Below are positions 9,042 through 17,639 of a DNA stretch of 64,000 nucleotides, in pieces. The notes under the pieces are model-generated. The model searched no databases. It saw only the letters and a list, made by a program, of their open reading frames with translations, and was not told where the DNA came from. The translations under genes were made by a program, and so were the position numbers. Source of the stretch: Tenacibaculum finnmarkense genomovar ulcerans. GTDB lineage: Bacteria > Bacteroidota > Bacteroidia > Flavobacteriales > Flavobacteriaceae. Each line of letters starts with the position of its first letter. The stretch's first letter is position 1. The DNA is taken from contig NZ_OENE01000025.1 of NCBI RefSeq assembly GCF_900239495.1, forward strand, positions 124,001 to 188,000. Direction: 5' to 3'.

Positions 9042-9755
9042 TTATTTTTTATACTTAGCTAATAAGTCGATTAAAGAAATTGAAGCATCTTCCATATTAT
9101 TTACAATACTATCAATTTTAGAAACGATGTAATTATAAAAAATTTGTAAGATAATTGCTGCTACAAGACCAAATACAGTTGTTAAAAGTGCAATTTTAAT
9201 ACCACCTGCTACTACGGCTGGAGAAATATCATTTGCTACTGCGATCTTATCAAAAGCTTCAATCATACCAATTACAGTACCCATGAACCCTAACATCGGA
9301 GCTAATGCAATAAATAAAGATAACCAAGAAACATTTTTCTCTAATAATCCCATTTGTACACCACCGTACCCTACTACCGCTTTTTCAGCAGCCTCTAAAC
9401 CTTCGTCAGATCTTTCTAATCCTTGGTAAAAGATAGAAGCAACAGGTCCTTTTGTATTTCTACAAACCTCTTTAGCAGCTTCAACACCACCAGAACTTAA
9501 AGCTTCATCTACACTTGCTACTAATTTCTTAGTATTGGTTGTAGCCATGTTTAAATAAATAATTCTTTCAATTGCAATTGCTAATCCTAAAATTAAAGCA
9601 ACCAATACGATACCCATAAACTGAGGATCTCCTTCAATAAAACGTTGTTTTAACTCTTGGTGAAAAGTTTTTTCTGCTTCTTGAGCATTTGCTGACTGAA
9701 TAGCCCCTAAAAACATAAATCCTGCAACAGTTAGGAAATTTACTACTTTCTTCAT
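9042..9755 (-). CDS. exbB: MotA/TolQ/ExbB proton channel family protein
   Basis: 237 residues. An N-terminal signal-like helix ending in SANAQ is followed by three transmembrane segments; the typical MotA/ExbB block is SLFIALAPMLGFMGTVIGMIEAFDKI and the Ala/Gly-rich helix after it. It would form the pentameric channel around the ExbD dimer. First gene of the four-gene operon exbB, 4-TM gene, exbD, exbD. The leading signal-type helix is usual for the Bacteroidota version. Confidence 0.9.
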   Translation of the reverse strand: MKKVVNFLTVAGFMFLGAIQSANAQEAEKTFHQELKQRFIEGDPQFMGIVLVALILGLAIAIERIIYLNMATTNTKKLVASVDEALSSGGVEAAKEVCRNTKGPVASIFYQGLERSDEGLEAAEKAVVGYGGVQMGLLEKNVSWLSLFIALAPMLGFMGTVIGMIEAFDKIAVANDISPAVVAGGIKIALLTTVFGLVAAIILQIFYNYIVSKIDSIVNNMEDASISLIDLLAKYKK

Positions 9756-9990
9756 TTTGTTATAATTAATTTTAAATAGTTAATGGGTTAAAAATACAAT
9801 TTTTACTAGAAAAAACTCAAATTTTTACAAATAAGTGTTAATTTTATTATTTGATAAAGTTAATTTTCAGACTGCCAAGTAACAAAAAAATCTTGGTACA
9901 TTAAAAAAATTAAGGTTATTTATAACACATTTTTGTTTCTATAACTATTTCAGGTAGTTATCGTCATAAATTTAGTTAAAAAAATATCAT

Positions 9991-11031
9991 TTAGTTAATT
10001 TCTCCACGTAACGATGTTTCAAAATAATGTTTAAATTCTTCTTTTGATAATTTTTCACCTAATAAATACATCATTTTAGCAATAGCAGTCTCTGTGGTGA
10101 TATCTTTTCCATCAATAATTCCGATGCGTTTTAGGTCAGAACTGGTTTCATAATGCCCTAAAATAACACTTCCACCGGCACATTGTGTTACATTTACAAT
10201 GTGAATTCCTTTAGATATTGCTTTTTCAATTAAATTTATGAACCATTTTTGGCTAGGTGCATTTCCCGATCCGTAAGTTTCTAAAACAATTCCTTTTAAA
10301 TCAGGAATATTAATCAAGCTTTTTACAACCGCAGCAGTTATCCCTGGAAATAATTTTAAAATAGCGACATTATTATCTAATTTTTTTCTGAAGATAAGTT
10401 TATTTTCTGTTTTTTTAGGTTTAAACAGTACTGGATAATTAAAATTCAAATGCACGCCACTTACTGCTAAAGGCGGATAATTCATTGATGCAAAAGCCTC
10501 AAATTGTTCGGCATTTATTTTAGTGGTTCTATTAGCACGGTATAATTTGTATTCAAAATATAGCCCAACTTCTTGTATTACTGGTTTTCCGTTTTTATAA
10601 GTTGATGCTACTTGTATCGAGGTAATTAAGTTTTCCTTTGCATCGGTACGTAAATCACCAATTGGCAATTGCGAACCTGTAAAAATTACTGGTTTTTGTA
10701 AATTTTCAAACATAAAACTAATTGCTGATGATGTATATGACATGGTATCAGAACCCGTAAGCACTACAAAACCATCAAATTTATCATAATTATCGGCAAT
10801 AATTTGCGCAATATCAGTATAATAACTCACATTCATATTAGACGAATCAATTGCTTGGTCAAATGAAATCGTGGTCATTTCACAATGTAATTGCTGTAAT
10901 TCAGGTATTTTACTCGATATTTGGCTAAAATCAAAAGCTTTTAAAGCGCCTGTTTTATAATCTTTAACCATACCAATAGTTCCTCCTGTATATACGATTA
11001 AAATTTTAGGTTTTTTTTGATTTTTTGACAT
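9991..11031 (-). CDS. ansA: Type I L-asparaginase
   Basis: 346 residues. The first catalytic threonine is in YTGGTIGM near residue 15, the second catalytic motif is LTGSDTMSYT near residue 95. No signal peptide, so cytoplasmic type I, hydrolysing asparagine to aspartate and ammonia. It is transcribed away from the zinc peptidase gene, with 108 bases between the starts. Confidence 0.93.
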   Translation of the reverse strand: MSKNQKKPKILIVYTGGTIGMVKDYKTGALKAFDFSQISSKIPELQQLHCEMTTISFDQAIDSSNMNVSYYTDIAQIIADNYDKFDGFVVLTGSDTMSYTSSAISFMFENLQKPVIFTGSQLPIGDLRTDAKENLITSIQVASTYKNGKPVIQEVGLYFEYKLYRANRTTKINAEQFEAFASMNYPPLAVSGVHLNFNYPVLFKPKKTENKLIFRKKLDNNVAILKLFPGITAAVVKSLINIPDLKGIVLETYGSGNAPSQKWFINLIEKAISKGIHIVNVTQCAGGSVILGHYETSSDLKRIGIIDGKDITTETAIAKMMYLLGEKLSKEEFKHYFETSLRGEIN

Positions 11032-11139
11032 TTTGGTATTTTATTTTTTTGATTTTTTGATAAAAAATTTAATAATGGAATAATTTATGTTGTAAATTTA
11101 TCAAACAAAACAATACAAACTTTTAAAACAACATAATTT

Positions 11140-11838
11140 ATGATAGGTTTTTATGTACTGATAGGAATTATTTCGCTATGTAGCTGGTTAGTAAGCAGTA
11201 TGCTTAAACGTAAATTTAAGAAATATTCACAGGTTCATTTAAAAAATGGCATGAGTGGCGCTGAAATTGCGCAAAAAATGTTAAACGATCACGGAATTAA
11301 TGATGTAAAAGTAATTTCAACTCCAGGAATGTTAACAGATCATTACAACCCTCAAAACAAGACGGTTAATTTAAGTGAAGGTGTTTATAACCAACGAAAT
11401 GCCGCATCAGCAGCCGTTGCAGCACACGAAGTTGGGCATGCTGTACAACATGCTAGGGCTTATGAATATTTACAAATGCGTTCAAAATTAGTACCGATGG
11501 TAAGTATTACTTCTAAGTATTCACAATGGATGGTTATTGGTGGAATTACCTTTGGAGCTGCTTCTGGTAACTCAGGAATTGGCTTTTACATTGCCATTGC
11601 AGGGTTAATTTTTATGGCAGTTGGTACGCTATTTAGTTTTGTAACTTTACCTGTTGAATATGATGCAAGTAATAGAGCTTTGGCTTGGCTAGAAGATAAA
11701 CACATTGTAACTCGTGAAGAATTAGCGGGTTCAAAAGATGCGTTAAAATGGGCAGCAAGAACCTATTTAGTTGCTGCTTTAGGATCATTAGCTATGTTAT
11801 TATATTGGGGAATGCGAATTTTAGGAAATAGAGATTAA
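11140..11838 (+). CDS. Zinc metallopeptidase, YugP family
   Basis: 232 residues. A membrane anchor at 1-20, the zinc-binding motif HEVGH at residues 96-100, a second His in VQHARA, and two more hydrophobic segments (about 125-163 and 208-225). The match to the YugP-type neutral zinc metallopeptidases is good over the full length. The substrate is unknown; membrane-bound members are thought to act on membrane or envelope proteins. Followed by a strong terminator. Confidence 0.85.
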   Translation: MIGFYVLIGIISLCSWLVSSMLKRKFKKYSQVHLKNGMSGAEIAQKMLNDHGINDVKVISTPGMLTDHYNPQNKTVNLSEGVYNQRNAASAAVAAHEVGHAVQHARAYEYLQMRSKLVPMVSITSKYSQWMVIGGITFGAASGNSGIGFYIAIAGLIFMAVGTLFSFVTLPVEYDASNRALAWLEDKHIVTREELAGSKDALKWAARTYLVAALGSLAMLLYWGMRILGNRD

Positions 11839-11871
11839 TATCACAGCTACTTTTAGCATTTATTAAAACTG

Positions 11872-11905
11872 AAAAAGCACTCCTTAATATAAGGAGTGCT
11901 TTTTT
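11872..11905 (+). terminator. Terminator between the peptidase and susD genes
   Basis: AAAAAGCACTCCTT and AAGGAGTGCTTTTTT form a 14-bp stem with a 5-nt loop. A/T tracts on both sides make it probably bidirectional for the two convergent genes. Its stem resembles the one at 17535-17571. Confidence 0.9.
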
Positions 11906-11970
11906 ATGTGTTTATTTTTATTTTGAAGATTTAATAATTAATTTTCTTTGGATAAAAAAGAAATTAAATT

Positions 11971-13377
11971 TTACCACCACCAAGCAGCAGCATTCATGGT
12001 ATCGCCCCCCATGGCGCTTGATGCTTTTTTATAATTTGTTTTATTTACTGATTTTTCTAAACTTGGGTATAATAAACGAACAGGCACTAAATTGCTATTT
12101 AAGTTTCCTGAACCTGCTTTTATAAAAGAAGGTTTTTTACTTCGTTTCCAATCAAACCATGCCTCTAAACCTACATGATATAATGACAGCCATTTTTGTT
12201 CGTATAATATTTCTGAAGTTGAATTATAGACCGCTGTATTTGTTAAAAAATCAGCAGGCATTTGTACTTTTAAATCATCGAAATTAGCTTTTACTGCTTT
12301 GTTATAATAAGCAGCGGCATTACCTACTGATATTAGTCCTTTTTCTTTTGCTTCAGCTAAAATAAAATTAAGTTCACTATAATTTAGTAAAACTCCTTTA
12401 ACCATCGTTGCACTTTCAAAACAAGCTGTTGATTTTCTACTATACGCATCGGGTCTTCCTATAGCACCTAACGCCTGACCAGGTGCAACCCCTAATGTTA
12501 AATTTTGACTATCTTTTTTAGGGCTCAATAAAACATGTATACGAGGGTCATTATCTCCTTGCATTGTACGTATTAAATGAGTTGTTGGAATCAATCTAAA
12601 ATAATCATAAGCCCTACCGCCACCTGGTTTACATACCGATGATATATCTGGTAAACTACCACTAAAATTATAGGTTGCATTATCGGCATTTGATTCAAAT
12701 ATTGGATATTTAGCAGGATTTGCTATCATCTGATTAAAAGCAACACTATTATTTTGCACATTACTTGTTCTTAATAACATTCGTAAATGCAAAGAATTTG
12801 CAAATTTTTTCCAACGCAACATATCGCCTTGATATAAAATATCGCCCGTTATATTTTTTGATAACTTTATTATTTTATTTGCTTCTGATAACTTTAATAA
12901 TAAGTTTTTATAAATCTCTTTTTGAGCATCGTATTTTGGGTTTATAATTCCTTCTTTAGTCCTATTTGCTTCGCTGTAAGGAACATCACCATAAGCATCG
13001 GTAATAACACTAAATATATAGGCTTCTAAAACCAAACCAACCGCTAAATAATTCGTGTTATTATGCTCCTTTGCCAATTGTTTTAAATCTTTAACATCTT
13101 CTAAAATAGCATACATTGGCGACCAAAAACGATCGTCAGACTGCCATCTGTAAATATCTAAATCATTAAATTCGTAATAAGCTCCATACTGCGAAATTAC
13201 CTCTCCAAAACCATAAGATTCATTCGTTAAATGATTTGATAAATCAAAAATTATTGAAGGTAAAAGTAATTGTTCACTAGCATTTTCAGGGCTATTTGGA
13301 TTGGTGTTAATTGTTTCAAAACCGTTTGTACAAGCACTCAGCACTACAAAAATGACTGCGTAAATTATTTTTTTCAT
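11971..13377 (-). CDS. SusD/RagB-family surface glycan-binding lipoprotein
   Basis: 468 residues, SusD-like type 2. Lipoprotein signal with lipobox LSAC (C16), then the helical, TPR-like SusD fold. It would sit on the cell surface as the lid of the TonB-dependent transporter encoded just upstream (12-base gap). No glycosidase, peptidase or sugar kinase gene lies next to the pair, so the nutrient (glycan or peptide) cannot be inferred. C-terminus MNAAAWWW is typical of this subfamily. Confidence 0.92.
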   Translation of the reverse strand: MKKIIYAVIFVVLSACTNGFETINTNPNSPENASEQLLLPSIIFDLSNHLTNESYGFGEVISQYGAYYEFNDLDIYRWQSDDRFWSPMYAILEDVKDLKQLAKEHNNTNYLAVGLVLEAYIFSVITDAYGDVPYSEANRTKEGIINPKYDAQKEIYKNLLLKLSEANKIIKLSKNITGDILYQGDMLRWKKFANSLHLRMLLRTSNVQNNSVAFNQMIANPAKYPIFESNADNATYNFSGSLPDISSVCKPGGGRAYDYFRLIPTTHLIRTMQGDNDPRIHVLLSPKKDSQNLTLGVAPGQALGAIGRPDAYSRKSTACFESATMVKGVLLNYSELNFILAEAKEKGLISVGNAAAYYNKAVKANFDDLKVQMPADFLTNTAVYNSTSEILYEQKWLSLYHVGLEAWFDWKRSKKPSFIKAGSGNLNSNLVPVRLLYPSLEKSVNKTNYKKASSAMGGDTMNAAAWWW

Positions 13378-13389
13378 AATGATGTCTTC

Positions 13390-16300
13390 TTAAAATTTCA
13401 TATTTAATTTAAATCCATAACTTTTTGATGATGGCAATTGAGTTACCTCAAAACCTGGTAATAAACTCCCGCCATTTAATGCCTGTGCTTCCGGATCAAT
13501 ATTAGGTACATCTGTCCATAAAAATAAATTTGATCCAACAACACTTAACGACATACTTTGCAAACCTAACAGGCTTGCTGTTTTATTATTAAGAGAATAC
13601 CCAAAGCTTAATTGCCTTAATTTTACATAAGAAGCATCAAAAATATTTGCTTCCGCATTATTTCTTGGAATGGCATATGCCCATGCTTCGGCAGGTACTT
13701 TTACCGTGTTTTTTACATAACCATTATTACCATCACTCATAACACCATCGCCTACAACGCCATCTCTCCAAGATTCTGTTAGGGCTAAAATTCCGCTTTC
13801 TCTTCCTACGGCATTGGTGTATGAATATATTTCGCCACCCTGTCTAATATCAAATTGTGCCGATAAATTAAAACCTTTATAACTTATTGAACTTCCTAAG
13901 CCTAGCATCCAATCAGGGTTGTAATTCCCTACTTTTTTTCTATTTCCTGTTAAAGGCAATCCTTTTTCAAAAATTATTTCACCTGCTTTATTTCTGATAA
14001 ATGATTCACCATAAATATCACCCATTTGACCACCAGGACGTGCTTCAACGGTTATATTATCAGGTCCTTCTGCAATAATAAAAGTATCTAAATTGTCTAA
14101 TAAGTTAACCACTTCACTTTTATTTTTAGTGAAATTAGCCGTAATATCCCATTCAAAATCAGCCGTTTTTATAGGTTTTAATCCCAACGCTATTTCAAAA
14201 CCATTATTCTTAATTTCTCCTGCATTTTGTACTATTGAATTGTATCCGTTTGCCCCTGAAACATTCATATTCAATATTTGATTTTTTGAAGTCGCGCTGT
14301 AATAAGTAGCGTCAAGTGATATGCGTTTATTCAAAAAATAACTCTCTATACCAAATTCTGTAGAAACCGTTGTTTCTGGTTTTAAATTTGCGTTTAGTAA
14401 TTGACTAGAGTTGGTTAATGTGCCATTTAAAGTTCCATAATTATAGGCTGTTTTTAACCTGTAAGGATCGGTATCTTTACCTACTTTGGCAATGTTTGCT
14501 CTTACTTTTAAGAAGTCTATAAAGTTAGGCATTTGAAACACTTCCGAAGCAAGAAAAGACATGGAAGCCGCCGGATAAAAGTAAGAATTGTTACTACTAG
14601 GAAGCGTTGACGACCAATCGTTTCGAACAGAAAAATCTAAATATAAATATTTTTTAAAACCAATATTCGTAAAAGCATACACACTATTAATTTCTTTTTG
14701 ATACAAGCTACTTCTTTTCACTGCACTTACATTGATATTTTGCGCGGTGTACATTCCTGGAATTGCCAAGCCATCACCCTGCATAAAACCTTCCGTTATT
14801 TTTTGCTTAAAAGTATTTGTTCCTAGGGATGTTTTTGTGGTAAAATCAGCAAAATTATTTGAATAACTTAATAAGGCATCGGCATTGAGTTCTGAAAACT
14901 TAATTTTTTGTTCTCTGTACATTCCGTTCGGGTTTCTATGCGAACCTATTGACCTTCTCGACCATCTAAAATCGTTTGACTCATCTAAACCAATACGTGT
15001 TAAAAGACTTAATTTATCTGTTAATTGATAATTTGAACTAATATTTCCTAACAATCTTGTTTTATTAAAAGCATTGATATTTTCATTCACAATAAACCAA
15101 GGATTGTCTCCCCATGAAAATAAACGGCGTTGCTTAACATCTTTTTCTATCCAATAATTTTTATGATCTTTTAAATCAGTATTAATATAATTCCATAATA
15201 AATTATACATAATCCCTTGGCTTCCGTAGCCTGAAACTGTTAAATTATCCGATTTTCTATTGATATAATTCGCATTGACATTAACCGTCCATTTATCGGT
15301 TATAGTACGACTCATATTTAACCTGTAATTATTTCCTTTTAAATTAGTATTTGGTACAATTCCCGTATTATGTACGTTTCCATAACTTAAATAAAAACTC
15401 CCTGTATCTGTTGATTTTGATAAGGCTATCGAGTTTTGAAAGCTAAAACCTGTTTTAAAAAAGTCTTTCAAATTATACCTATTTTTAAAAGGCTTTTTTA
15501 CATATTCGCCTAAAGAAACCTCTTGATCTATAACTTTTCCATTTAAATCAGGACCAAAATTTGTACCGTAATCAGAAGCATATTTACCAGCCCAACCACC
15601 GCCAAATTTTGTTTGTAACTCAGGCAATCGTAAAGCTGTTGATGCCATTGTAGATGAATTTATTTCCACCCCAATTCCGTTATTTTTCTTTCCTTTTTTT
15701 GTCGTAATTACAATAACTCCATTAGCCGCTCTTGACCCATATAAAGCCGATGCAGCAGCACCTTTTAATACCGTTACACTTTCAAAATCATCGGCATTAA
15801 GTTCCGACAATCCGTTACCGTAATCAGTAGGCATATCTCGTTGATTTGTTGCATTACCTCCTACCCCAAATATGTTGTTATTCACTGGAGTTCCATCTAA
15901 AATAAACAACGGTTCATTGCTATTTATATTTAATGAACTCTCGCCACGTATTACCACCCTACTCGAACTCGCCACACCTGTGCTTGCCCCGGTAACCTGT
16001 AAACCCGCTACTTTACCCGATAAACTATTGACTATATTATTGGTTTTTACGATATTTATATCGGCAGCTTTAAGTTCTGTAGCCGAATATCCTAAGGCTT
16101 TTTTCTCTTTTTTTATTCCTAATGAAGTAATAATAACCTCCGCTAATTGATTCGCATCTTCTTTTAAAATTATCTTTAAAAATTTTGTTGATTTCACTCT
16201 AATAAAACGAGTTTTAAACCCCATAAATGAAACCACTAATTCATCATTAATAGCAGCTTTTAATGTAAAAACACCATCAAAATTAGTACTTGTTCCTTTT

Positions 16301-16434
16301 GCCTTTTTTTTGATGATAATATTTGCACCCGTTATAGGCATATCAAATTCATCTACAACTTTTCCTTTAATTTCAGTCTGCGCTAGTATAACCGACGAAA
16401 TCATGACAATTAAAAATGTTAAAATCTTATTCAT
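13390..16434 (-). CDS. SusC/RagA-family TonB-dependent outer-membrane transporter
   Basis: 1014 residues, normal for SusC. Signal peptide to about residue 18; a carboxypeptidase-regulatory-like beta domain at about 22-100; plug domain with FILDGTPVNN and the SusC signature GSRAANGVIVITTKKGK near 240; then the 22-strand barrel ending in an aromatic Phe (FKLNMKF). With SusD it imports an oligomeric nutrient using ExbBD-TonB energy. Its promoter overlaps a palindrome likely bound by the divergent TetR protein. Confidence 0.95.
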   Translation of the reverse strand: MNKILTFLIVMISSVILAQTEIKGKVVDEFDMPITGANIIIKKKAKGTSTNFDGVFTLKAAINDELVVSFMGFKTRFIRVKSTKFLKIILKEDANQLAEVIITSLGIKKEKKALGYSATELKAADINIVKTNNIVNSLSGKVAGLQVTGASTGVASSSRVVIRGESSLNINSNEPLFILDGTPVNNNIFGVGGNATNQRDMPTDYGNGLSELNADDFESVTVLKGAAASALYGSRAANGVIVITTKKGKKNNGIGVEINSSTMASTALRLPELQTKFGGGWAGKYASDYGTNFGPDLNGKVIDQEVSLGEYVKKPFKNRYNLKDFFKTGFSFQNSIALSKSTDTGSFYLSYGNVHNTGIVPNTNLKGNNYRLNMSRTITDKWTVNVNANYINRKSDNLTVSGYGSQGIMYNLLWNYINTDLKDHKNYWIEKDVKQRRLFSWGDNPWFIVNENINAFNKTRLLGNISSNYQLTDKLSLLTRIGLDESNDFRWSRRSIGSHRNPNGMYREQKIKFSELNADALLSYSNNFADFTTKTSLGTNTFKQKITEGFMQGDGLAIPGMYTAQNINVSAVKRSSLYQKEINSVYAFTNIGFKKYLYLDFSVRNDWSSTLPSSNNSYFYPAASMSFLASEVFQMPNFIDFLKVRANIAKVGKDTDPYRLKTAYNYGTLNGTLTNSSQLLNANLKPETTVSTEFGIESYFLNKRISLDATYYSATSKNQILNMNVSGANGYNSIVQNAGEIKNNGFEIALGLKPIKTADFEWDITANFTKNKSEVVNLLDNLDTFIIAEGPDNITVEARPGGQMGDIYGESFIRNKAGEIIFEKGLPLTGNRKKVGNYNPDWMLGLGSSISYKGFNLSAQFDIRQGGEIYSYTNAVGRESGILALTESWRDGVVGDGVMSDGNNGYVKNTVKVPAEAWAYAIPRNNAEANIFDASYVKLRQLSFGYSLNNKTASLLGLQSMSLSVVGSNLFLWTDVPNIDPEAQALNGGSLLPGFEVTQLPSSKSYGFKLNMKF

Positions 16435-16526
16435 TAGTATGTATTTAATTAATTAGAAGTCTTAAAACAGGAGTTTATCATTTAAAAAACAATCAAAATT
16501 GATATTTTTTAAATTTATTACTGATG

Positions 16527-16534
16527 CAAAACTA
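16527..16534 (-). promoter_or_regulatory. susC promoter -7 box
   Basis: CAAAACTA on the plus strand is TAGTTTTG on the minus strand, a TAnnTTTG match. It lies 93 bases before the susC start. The -33 region expected about 20 bases upstream falls inside the palindrome at 16550-16569. Confidence 0.6.
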
Positions 16535-16549
16535 CAGTAGATGAAAATA

Positions 16550-16569
16550 AACTGAACATCTGTTCAGTT
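16550..16569. promoter_or_regulatory. Perfect palindrome, probable TetR operator
   Basis: AACTGAACA-TC-TGTTCAGTT: 9-bp arms with a 2-bp centre and no mismatch. It lies in the 238-base divergent region, over the -33 area of the susC promoter and about 80 bases ahead of the tetR -7 box. TGAACAnnTGTTCA is the common form of TetR-family operators, so the neighbouring TetR protein is the obvious binder. Confidence 0.75.
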
Positions 16570-16649
16570 AAAAAAAAGACACTAGAATATTATTTAATTA
16601 TGGCTTAAATGTTATCAATGTTAGCTAAACATCATTAGTTTTTAGTTCT

Positions 16650-16657
16650 TATATTTG
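16650..16657 (+). promoter_or_regulatory. tetR promoter -7 box TATATTTG
   Basis: Exact TAnnTTTG match 15 bases before the tetR start codon. Confidence 0.6.
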
Positions 16658-16672
16658 ATATAAAAACAAACT

Positions 16673-17272
16673 ATGGGCAGAAAAAATATGAGTACTATTC
16701 GTAAAAAAGAAATGATTATTGGTTTTTATGAACTCTCAAAAAAAATTGGTTTAGAAAATGTTTCTATTGGTAAACTTGCCGAGCATTTACAAATAAGTAA
16801 AAGCCTGGTAATGCACTATTTTAACAATAAAGCCCTCTTACTTAAAGAATTAAATAATTATATATTAGAGAAATATTTATTAATTATAAATTCCGAAGAA
16901 AACATTTCTATAAAACACAAGGATGATTTAAATGCGTTTATCAAAAATTTATTTACAAGAAAATGGAATGATTATATTGATGATGGCGTATTTTATAGTT
17001 TATACGCTTTAATTTATAGAGATGAAGAGTTGCGTGAAAATTTTAATAATTTCAACAAGATATTACATCTAGCGTTACACAAAAAATTAACACAAGCAAA
17101 AGAACGCCATATTATTAGCAATGATAATATTGATACCTTAACTGAAATTATTTTCGCAATGATTGATGGTGGCTATTATTATTTAGGAACTCAAACAAAC
17201 GATTCTGAAACCTATAACAAACAGGTAGAAATTTACTTGAATCACATTAACACATTTATCATTTACAAATAA
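16673..17272 (+). CDS. TetR/AcrR-family transcriptional regulator
   Basis: 199 residues. N-terminal three-helix DNA-binding domain (about 8-55; LENVSIGKLAEHLQISKSLVMHYFNNKALLLKEL), then an all-helical ligand-binding domain without recognisable specificity. Divergent from susCD, with a perfect palindrome in the shared region, so it probably represses susCD and releases it on binding a nutrient-derived ligand. The ligand is unknown. ATG at 16673 is chosen; a second Met lies at residue 6. Confidence 0.9.
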   Translation: MGRKNMSTIRKKEMIIGFYELSKKIGLENVSIGKLAEHLQISKSLVMHYFNNKALLLKELNNYILEKYLLIINSEENISIKHKDDLNAFIKNLFTRKWNDYIDDGVFYSLYALIYRDEELRENFNNFNKILHLALHKKLTQAKERHIISNDNIDTLTEIIFAMIDGGYYYLGTQTNDSETYNKQVEIYLNHINTFIIYK

Positions 17273-17276
17273 TAGG

Positions 17277-17519
17277 TTAATTAGCACGGTGATGTATTTT
17301 TATAATGGTAAATAAGGCTATTAATCCCCAGAAAAAATTAACCACCATATTGGGGTAATCTTTATTTGGCATCGCATTTACAATTAAACAGCAAGCACCT
17401 AAAACATTCAAAAAATGATATGTTTTTTTTCGGGAAGATAATTTCTCTAAACTTAAAAACAGGTACGATATAATATAAAGTATGGTTCCTAACCAGCCTA
17501 TTAGGGTAAAAAATGTCAT
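17277..17519 (-). CDS. Small membrane protein, CBU_0592-like
   Basis: 80 residues, three hydrophobic segments (about 5-24, 34-50, 57-74). The layout GWLGTILYIISYLFLS ... HFLNVLGACCLIVNA matches a widespread family of small, uncharacterised three-helix membrane proteins. It is convergent with the tetR gene, four bases away, and is followed upstream by a terminator that separates it from lepA. No function can be given. Confidence 0.75.
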   Translation of the reverse strand: MTFFTLIGWLGTILYIISYLFLSLEKLSSRKKTYHFLNVLGACCLIVNAMPNKDYPNMVVNFFWGLIALFTIIKIHHRAN

Positions 17520-17534
17520 TTTTAATTGTTATAA

Positions 17535-17571
17535 AAAAAGCACTCATTAATATGCTAATGAGTGCTTTTTT
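17535..17571 (-). terminator. Terminator downstream of lepA
   Basis: AAAAAGCACTCATTA and TAATGAGTGCTTTTT form a 15-bp stem with a 6-nt loop. Placed between lepA (ending at 17640) and the next minus-strand gene. Confidence 0.88.
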
Positions 17572-17639
17572 AGGGTTACTTTTATTTTCTTTGGATAAAA
17601 AAGTTTTAAAATAATCTTTAAACAATTATTAAAAGAAAC

